Both the position numbers and the translations under genes were made by a program. This document shows, piece after piece, positions 56,320-64,000 of a stretch of DNA of 64,000 nucleotides. Under the pieces are notes generated by a model that was given only the letters and a program-made list of their open reading frames with translations, had not been told where the DNA came from and did not search any database. This DNA is from Diadema setosum (Eukaryota > Echinodermata > Echinoidea > Diadematoida > Diadematidae), in contig CM067065.1 of NCBI GenBank assembly GCA_033980235.1, positions 2,733,847 through 2,797,846 on the forward strand, read 5' to 3'. The stretch's first letter is position 1; every line of letters starts with the position of its first letter.

Positions 56320-58140
56320 CTCAAGTCACCACTTGCCAGTGCATGGAGATGAATAGAGAGGGAAAATGGAAAAAAAAAAGAAGAGAAAAGAAAAGGGGTG
56401 CAGCGGTGCATTGTGCGAAATGTGAAGTGTCTCTGTGAAAAGGAGTTGTGGGTACAGTATGTGACAATGCATGTGTCTTTTATGTTCATGGTTGTTGTGT
56501 ACGCTCATGCCCTTCATATAACCAAGATGTTGAATAGTCTACCTCGCCATTTTTCTTTTTGTCCTATCCTGAGTATTTTCCCCTAAATCAATGCTTGCAT
56601 GTTTTACACCTCTTTTTTTTCTTTTTTCAGGGTAGGTGTTTTAAGAGAGTCGCAAGTTCTGTGTTACTATGTTCGTGCACTTCACCAACGGTAAGCGTGT
56701 ATTGTCTGGTATCCCGTGTCTTTTCTCCATTGCACAGACCAAAATATTTTTCGTTCTGCCAAGGAGGTTTACAAACAAGTCGAAGCTGGCAGCAAACAAT
56801 GTGTAATGTGCCCACCTTTTAACCTCTGCGAAGTGTGTTATGACGAGATTTAATGTGAATGTATGCAGGGGAACGCGTTGCACATGAAAGCTATCATCTC
56901 GTTTGAAAATGTCTCCCTCCAAGAGATTTTTTTTTTTGTTTATATTGTGAATTATGGTATCTGAATTTGTATTCAATTGAACAACATAAAAACAAAGCAC
57001 AAAATACTGTGAACTGAATTCATTTCCATCTGAAATGACGTTTATGCGAGCTTTGATCTCCACAAGTTAAGGGCGATCATGATTGATGCCATTAACATGT
57101 TTCATTTTCATTGCTTGAAAGAACATAATTAGCGCCATAATTCCATTACATGTAATAACGTACGTATGTTTATGTGTTTGAAAAATCTAAAGCTTTCAAA
57201 AATACAAAGTAGTGTGTTCCCCCGCCAAACATTTCGCTTTCTAATGTGCTCTGCATATTATATAGTCTTAGCTTCTCGCAAAGTCATGACAGTATTGTCG
57301 TCCTTCTCTTTTTCGTTCCGTTGGTTGCTTATTCTTTTACGTTCGGTTTATAAGAGATTCAAACTGTTGCATAAACAATGTTTTTAAAGCATCTTCTTTC
57401 CCCGTTGTAAACTCTGTCGAAATGTGTAAATACAATAATAAATATTTCTGCAGTATATTAAGTGTCTTTGTAAATTTTGAGAGACATTGATTCCTTAATT
57501 GCAACTCTGCAACGGTCTTTGGAGTGCCGTTTTAGAAAGGTTCGCGAAGTATACGTGTAATCTATATCAGAAATAAGACGATTACGATAACACAACTGCA
57601 AAGAAATTGTGTTCTTATTCACCTAAATTCGGCATGCTCGATTTGCGTCCAATCCATTGAAATGGAGACGTACATATTCAGCTTGTGGCGTAAACTTATG
57701 ATACAACACAGTGTGCTGTAAATGAACCTGGTAATAAAATAATTACTACATAATAATGACAACACGACGACAACAAAAACAGTTGAAATAGGGCCTACAA
57801 CTAAAGTGATAATAATGACAAAGAAAATTCGTTATCATGCATTGTTCGTTTCTTCTGTACTCATTCTGTATATACCTACAAAGGTTAAGGTCGACTTTGC
57901 TCAGATTCAAGGCCCCATTCAATTATGATATTTATGATCACGTGCAAGATAATATGAAATCGTTAACGAATTTATTGATTGCGGATTTTGCATGTCATAG
58001 GTAAAAATCTACTGAAAGAGGGGCGTGTGGATGGGAGTTGGACCCTCGCGGGTTTAATTCCCTCAGTCACCTGACGCTGCTAGAGCAAACAGAACGAAAG
58101 AAAGAAAGAAAGATGACCGGGCAAAATCAAGACCTTTGCT
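56320..58140. other. Intergenic stretch without recognised genes
   Basis: No supported exon. A box B-like phrase GCGGGTTTAATTCCC at about 58049 hints at a tRNA-derived fragment, but no box A is visible. Confidence 0.4.
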
Positions 58141-58308
58141 CCTTGATGTAAACAGACGGCGTCGACGCGACAGAGTTGCGCACTAACGGGCGCTCGCACG
58201 CGCCCCCAGATCTTCGGTCAGGCTGTGCTCCGAGTTTGTATATTGGTATTCACAAGCTGGTGATAACCCGGTACATATATTTTCAGCTGCTCTTGTGTCG
58301 CATCCAGC

Positions 58309-58410
58309 ATGTCCAGTAAACTTCGTCTCACTCAGCGGGGTTATTTGAAAGGCTTTGAGGCTGAACTTAAGAGTTTTCACCGGGAAAAGGCTTACTACAG
58401 AGGCGTTTAA
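58309..58410 (+). CDS. Short ORF (33 aa), unidentified
   Basis: ATG to TAA encodes MSSKLRLTQRGYLKGFEAEL and a charged, aromatic end (KSFHREKAYYRGV). Composition is protein-like and the ORF sits in a locally GC-rich, CpG-containing stretch (58140-58430). Splice-donor-like sites occur downstream at 58900 (GATTAC|GTAAGT) and 59049 (GGCAG|GTAAGT). It may be a 5' coding exon or upstream ORF of a gene running out of the window to the right. No family is recognised and chance is not excluded. Confidence 0.2.
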   Translation: MSSKLRLTQRGYLKGFEAELKSFHREKAYYRGV

Positions 58411-58859
58411 ATGCCATTCTGGTAGGGCGTAACTGCCGTACCAAAAGGCAAGGGAAATTTCCGCACAGCGACCGGAACGTAGATATATTTACCAGCCAAT
58501 AATGGATATTGTACTCAGAAGACCTAGATAGTGAGGTGCCGATCTACACTGAAGCATTTTTGCGATCACGTCATGCCGACTCGACGGATGCGGCAGCTTT
58601 AGTTGGACCGTGTGAGTTGCGGTCTTCTTTGCCCAGATTTAAAATCCGGACTGTTCTTGTAAGACCGTATATTAAAACCAATCCTCTTGAATTGTCTTGA
58701 GGTATATCTTCTCTTTAACCCTGTCGCGAACAAGATGCCTATACAGCAATGACAATGCGTGTAAGCATGTTACGCCGGGACTGAAAGACTTAAGTCTCTT
58801 CTAGGCCGAGAAGACTTTCCAGTTGACTGCTGGACAGTGGTTTACCCTTGGTCTGGTAC

Positions 58860-59115
58860 CCAGGAGGACAGGAGACAGTTCCTGATTACGTAAGTATATA
58901 TGGACAGCACTAAGCTGCACATTGTCATGTTCCTATTTTCGTCCCCACGGGTAATCGTCAGTTCATGATCTATCTCCTAAGCAGTGACAGCAACGACGCA
59001 AAATAATGTCAGTCATCTCATGCAGGGACAGCTGCGGCAGACGGCAGGTAAGTGTGGACGGTACTATACAGTAGTTGCACATCGCATCTTCGTGTTTCTC
59101 CCACCTATAGTCCAA
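58860..59115 (+). repeat. Diverged local duplication, each copy with a strong splice-donor-like site
   Basis: The segment after 58899 (GTAAGTATATATGGACAGCACTAAGCTGCACATTGTC) and the one after 59048 (GTAAGTGTGGACGGTACTA...GTTGCACATCGCATC) align over about 55 bp. Each begins with GTAAGT preceded by exon-like sequence (CTGATTAC and GGCAG). Confidence 0.4.
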
Positions 59116-59870
59116 TGAAAGGTCACATTCTTACAATATGATATGTTTTGGTAGAATGCTTTGCTGGAGATGCTTCAGTTCTTGTAAATCATTTACGGTG
59201 CATCTACTCAACCTATACTTTCGATCGCGGTTTAGTTTGACAGTTTATTCAAGGCGTTGTACGTGTATCATACTAAATTGTTTCTGATCAGTGAACTTAT
59301 TGTCATATTCTGAGATGAGGATCATGTAAACACAGCGGAAAACTTAATATTATGGATTACTGATTATGAGATGTACTATCCACGTACAGAGGTAAACTAG
59401 AAACGATAGATAGGGGCTATGTACGTAAAAGCAAACAAGCTTGTTTAACTGTAAACAGCTGGAAGAATAATAACGTCATTACATTGCTGAGAACGGATAG
59501 GTGTATATTTACAGAACCAATTACTTGATATTAGCCAAACTTTACTCTAGCTGTTACTGCTTTTTTACAGCAACGTGATTGTGTACATTGTCACTGACAT
59601 TTTGCGGTCACGACTCTGGGAGTGTACGTTAAACTCCAACATTTCGCATGTTGTTTTATAGCACAATTTTAAAAGCCAGTTCCATCATGAATTGGTTATG
59701 ATAACATTGCATCATTACTCACCGTGGTGTGTTGCGAAAGGGCTATTCAGCTTAACAGCTTTTAAAATCAACGCCAAATTCTGCTACATGAGCTTTGTAT
59801 AAGAAAGAAGTTGCATTGCATTGCCTTAGAAACCGTTCTTTGAAAGTAATTCATTGATTGATGTTAGTAC
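59116..59870. other. Unannotated stretch
   Basis: AT-rich; no exon or repeat boundary supported. Confidence 0.35.
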
Positions 59871-59872
59871 AG

Positions 59873-60173
59873 AGACTCCAACCCCAAGCACCTTCTGATC
59901 GGGAGATTCTCCCGCCCGAAACCCCTAGTAAACGGGAGACTCCAAGTTGATGTGTGCGAAGCGCGAAGTTCCTAGGGTTCTAGATGTTCTCTGGTGCTAT
60001 CTAAGGCTTATTTTTTCAACATACGATAGCAAAAAGTAAGAAATCCTTTCCACCGGGAGACACAGAGCCAGGGCGGGAGAAATCAAATCTCAAACGGGAG
60101 AACGGGAGATTTTGCAAAAATGGGCTTTCGGCGGGAGATCTCCCGTCGAAAACGGGAGAGTTGGAGTCTCTGG
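59873..60173. mobile_element. MITE with TIR CAGAGACTCCAAC and internal CGGGAGA motifs
   Basis: CAGAGACTCCAACCCC at the left and GTTGGAGTCTCTG at the right. About nine copies of CGGGAGA or its inverse TCTCCCG cluster towards both ends. No ORF. Confidence 0.8.
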
Positions 60174-61640
60174 ATGTAGCTGATGCCCGAGAAGCACATA
60201 ATTATATGCATTGATCACTGCACTGATCTACATCGAGCCTACTTTCACTTTTGATCAAAAGACAAAATGTACTTGGAAAGGTGTATAAAATATCATCATT
60301 TAGGATGGGTTTCAGACTTGAAGGAGAACTCGCTCATAGTCATGTTAAGAAACACACATCTGGTTTCATTCTGTAAATCCAGTAGTTTGCGTATTAGTTT
60401 GAAAACAAACTTTACGTGCACATAATGCTAATATGGCATCAGGCAAAACTGAGGTTAGATAAATTTGAGGGTTTTTTTTCCCCATGTATGCTTGATTTGC
60501 TTGATTCTGCATGGAGACGTGTTTGAAATCTGTTGTACAGGTTGACCTGTTAAACTTGGTTGAAGAAAAAGAGCGTCGCTTGACCTAATCAGAGTTCACT
60601 TCCACCATGGCGCTGGAATGGGAAGTATTTGAGTACTCTAGAATAAATTCGAGAGCTACATGTATGTTTGGCTGGCCTTTGAGTGCGTGACGTTGCTGCT
60701 TTGTCATGAAATTCCTTTTGCGATTGATGTTGGCTAATCATTGAATATGTAGCCTCCTATGTTATGCTCAAATCTGAATGTAAACACTCTATGAAGACGT
60801 CTACTGAAACGCGTTTCAGAATCGTGTTTAAAAACCAGTTCTTTCTCAGGTCTGAAACTCCTCTTATAGACGTGAGAAGTTTAACTCCTCTTACAGAAAG
60901 AAGGAGAGAGAGAAAGAGAACCCAAACATAAGTTGTATACACCACCGACAACTGAAGCCTTGCATTGTACACTACGTGACGGTCACATGATGGTTTGTGT
61001 AGTTTAAACTCCCTTTGCATTGTTCTGGGTATATCATTTCCTCGACGTATGTGATCACTTCATCCCCAAAGTAGATTTGCAGTGGAGTGGTTCTCTGTAT
61101 TATACACGTCTCCTTATGAACTTCCCCTTTCTTCTCTGAAAGTAGAAGACGCGACGTAAGAAACAACGGTGAATATAGTTATAGATGACAGTGTACGGAT
61201 CATATTTATCTTTATTTTCACTTGACTTTATACACCAGTATATGAAAACAGCAGCTATAGCACGTATAGCGCAAAACTAGCGACACTAATTAGTAATAGA
61301 TAAAATAAACAGGCCCAATATTGCTGCATTTATATACACGTAGCAGTGTTGAGGAATATTGTACATAGCTATATCATAGACATACACACACAGACAGACG
61401 CACACACACATACACACACAAACATATATATGAAAACAAACAAACATACATACATACATACATAATTTATATACACAAACATATATTCCTGATGTATTCT
61501 CATCGTGTCCTTAGTGTAGGCCCTATTGTAGCGATGACTAATGTAGTGACAGTACCCAACTTTTGACCTGTAAGGTCAGGAAAGGTAGTGACCTGTGTAC
61601 GTCTGCACGTGTGGTGGTCTTATAGAACTACATCCTGATG
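60174..61640. other. Intergenic stretch without recognised genes
   Basis: No supported exon. CA/CATA microsatellite patches lie at 61380-61470. Confidence 0.4.
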
Positions 61641-62055
61641 GTAAACTGGCACCTCGTCTACAACCACCCTGTCCACTGTCCACCTAGTCTAATGCCATCT
61701 CGTCTAAACTCACTTCGTCTACTACCAACTCGTCTACCAACCATTTTGTCTATATGTCAATTAGTCTAATTGTCATTTCGTCTACTAGCCATTTTATCTA
61801 ATGTCCAATTTGTCTAAGTCACATTTCGTCTAACACCCATTATGTCTATTGACCATTTCGTCTCTATGAATAAAATAGTCTACAACTCATTTTGTCTAAT
61901 AGACAATTGGTCTACAACCACCTTGTCTAATAGTCAATTAGTCTAATAACCAGTTAGTCTACTCCCAACTGGTCTACTGCCAACTGGTCTACTCCCAATT
62001 GGTCTACTCCCAACTGGTCTACACCCAATTGGTCTACTCCCAACTCGTCTATTCG
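61640..62055. repeat. Diverged periodic array of (A/C)GTCTA units
   Basis: More than 20 occurrences of GTCTA in one orientation, spaced mostly 15-20 bp apart, with variable AT/C spacers such as CCAACTG, CCATTT and GTCATTT. The right end (61960-62050) is most regular: TGGTCTACTCCCAAC units of about 15-17 bp. Confidence 0.75.
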
Positions 62056-62059
62056 AAAT

Positions 62060-63630
62060 AGAACGACAGATCTATATGTCGCTGTGTTTCAGCAATGAAA
62101 TCAAAGTGTAAGACCGTGCTATTTCTGCCAATAAAAACTTCCTGTCTCTTCTCTATACGACAGCGAAAGAGGGAGAGAGAAATAGAGAGACAGGGATGGA
62201 GAGAGCGAGAAAGGGAGAGAGAAAGCTGTACGATAACACCTTGCTTCACCAATACGAATGTGTGATTACAACATAGTTATATATATTTTCTTTTCATTGC
62301 CCGTTTAAAGAAATTCTTTTTTAAATATAATTGGCTAGCTATTTTTTTTCCCTTTGTCTCAGCCGTATCTTTCACCAGATACGTTGTGAGAAAAACCTTG
62401 TAGTGACAGAATGATGTTACATGGTCACGGACTGCTATACAGAAGGTTAGCCCTAGATAGGTTATACGACATACAATGCAATGGCCTCTTTGAGACAGGT
62501 ATATCGCAACCAGACGGATAGGCATACCAACTAACATGACTAAAGCATGTTGTACATTACAATGCATGGGGGTGGGGATTAATGCAAGGTTCTGCACTAC
62601 TTTTTTTTTTTTTTTTTTTTTTTACATTGAGAACTATTTTTTTACATCCAAAGCACAAAGCATAGGGTTTTATTACCACCACCGTCTGAACTGAACCTTT
62701 GGTCAAGATCAACTACTATAAATACACACACATGACTGGATTATCACTTCTGGAAATTGACTTACTGTCACCATAGTTTATGATAAGGCATTCCTAAGCA
62801 TTTATGTTTGTTCTCTTTTAGTCTTTGCTTAGCTCTTTCGATTTGATGGAGGGGTATTTAAAGTGACCCTTGTTTAATTCTCATAAAAAGATCATAATTT
62901 AGATAATACTGATCATCCGATGAGAAAATATTCATTTAGTAGGCCCTGCTTACAACCAGTTAGCTTGTCAGTTGCATGAACTGCTCAGTACGGGTTGATC
63001 CATTATGTACGTGAGCCAGGTTGACCTCGCATTGTACATTTCTTTGCCAAGTGAATCAATCTTTTGAGAAATTACAAACATCGTCTTGAGTTCATATTGA
63101 AGCCGAGTGTTTACATTTAAGTACTCCACAAAGAATCACATTGTCGGAGAAGATAAACCCCATTAACAGTGATTAAACAATCAAAACTATCGCTACATGT
63201 GCTCTTCAATGCACACACTTAAAAAGCCCTGATAAGATTTCTTATACGGGCGATAACAACTTTCGAACGTCTTTAAGATTATAGAATAGTTTCAAGTATA
63301 TAGACATCATATAACGGAATGTGTGCCCTGGGATTTATTCCCCATACTGCAATAACAATTAGATATTTCCTCATTTAATTGGTATAGAGTGATTATGTTG
63401 CTCGACTTTTATCTGCATTCGTTTTGAATCAGAAGAAGTGTTTTAGCTTTTCGAGAATGTTTCACCACGTTCAAAAGAAAAAATAAGATGTATGCTGTTG
63501 TTGTTCATTCAATTATTTACTTTATGTCCATGAAACGAAAAGTAATACATTATACAAAGTATACATTTTTGTCAGTTCATATTGTTCAACAACACTTTCA
63601 GAAGAACAAGTCATAGAGTATGATACCAAA
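62060..63630. other. Intergenic stretch without recognised genes
   Basis: A GA-rich patch lies at 62165-62225 and a T run at 62600-62624. No exon supported. Confidence 0.4.
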
Positions 63631-63631
63631 T

Positions 63632-63889
63632 GAAGAGTTTGTTCGCAAAAAACAAAACAATAAGTCCATATTTGCCCAATATAATATTTGCGATTAAAAG
63701 TCAAGAAAAATGAAGAGAATAATAAGCTTTTTTTTTTTGCTTTTTTTTAACCATAACTTCAAAAATGTACCTTTATGTAGTGACCAATATATAATTTAAA
63801 AGGTAGTATTTTGTACTTTATGACAGAGACCGTACTTCAAAATCTTCAAAAATGGACTTATCGGTTTTTGCGAACAAACTCTTCATATA
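63632..63889. mobile_element. GAAGAGTTTGTTCGCAAAAA MITE, copy 2
   Basis: GAAGAGTTTGTTCGCAAAAA at the left, GGTTTTTGCGAACAAACTCTTC at the right. The interior is nearly identical to 49788-50033 (ACCTTTATGTAGTGACCAATATAT; GACAGAGACCGTACTTCAAA). Confidence 0.85.
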
Positions 63890-64000
63890 AAATGTACAAA
63901 TATAATGAGAGAACAATGCACGCGATGATAAAAAAAAAAGTAAATATAGCGCTAAAAAAGAGTGATCGCGTACTGAAAAGCCGAGCTTGTAAAAAATGGA

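Noticed and set aside
58509..58700. 63-aa frame MYSEDLDSEVPIYTEAF... as a gene
   Set aside because: No recognisable family and no complete splice context. Mentioned only as part of a possible 5' gene region.

Overview
The window is eukaryotic nuclear DNA: spliced genes with GT-AG introns of about 0.2 to 5 kb, AT-rich non-coding sequence, many microsatellites and a very high density of short inverted-repeat transposons. The Death-NACHT-LRR immune-receptor gene and the style of the repeats (a TTAA-flanked foldback family, GGGCC...CATAAA and CGGATCCA hAT-like MITEs, a tRNA SINE tail containing 'GTGTATAAATGGGTACC') suggest a marine invertebrate deuterostome, most likely an echinoderm. I cannot name the species.

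Three protein-coding genes can be rebuilt with consistent splice phases. (1) About 2.1-7.9 kb, minus strand: a complete five-exon low-molecular-weight protein tyrosine phosphatase (ACP1 type, 160 aa). (2) About 12.6-27.3 kb, plus strand: an eight-exon FAM199X homologue (381 aa), recognised from its basic C-terminus and acidic tail. (3) About 38.1-46.4 kb, minus strand: an NLR-type receptor with a predicted N-myristoylated head, two Death domains, a NACHT ATPase and a degenerate LRR tail (about 1360 aa). Its last Death domain and NACHT-LRR exons are very well supported. The first exon is joined by a good donor and matching phase, but that join is an inference.

The rest is non-coding and repeat-rich. 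Introns and flanks of genes 1 and 2 (1-33.5 kb) hold foldback elements, pogo-like and TTAA-type MITEs, and a transposon family with CAGGGAGGTG termini and 7-bp target duplications. Between genes 2 and 3 (33.5-38 kb) there is a 3 x 142-bp tandem repeat and a tRNA-derived SINE. From 46.4 to 64 kb I find no convincing gene. That stretch holds simple repeats, two diverged periodic arrays (CTGACAT-type near 48.5-49 kb and GTCTA-type near 61.6-62.1 kb), a solo-LTR-like unit, paired MITEs, and a small region near 58.2-59.1 kb with short ORFs and splice-donor-like sites that could be the start of a gene continuing to the right.

The three genes have unrelated jobs (phosphatase, poorly characterised conserved protein, innate immune sensor); nothing indicates that they work together. 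The most interesting items are the domain architecture of the NLR gene and the CAGGGAGGTG transposon family.
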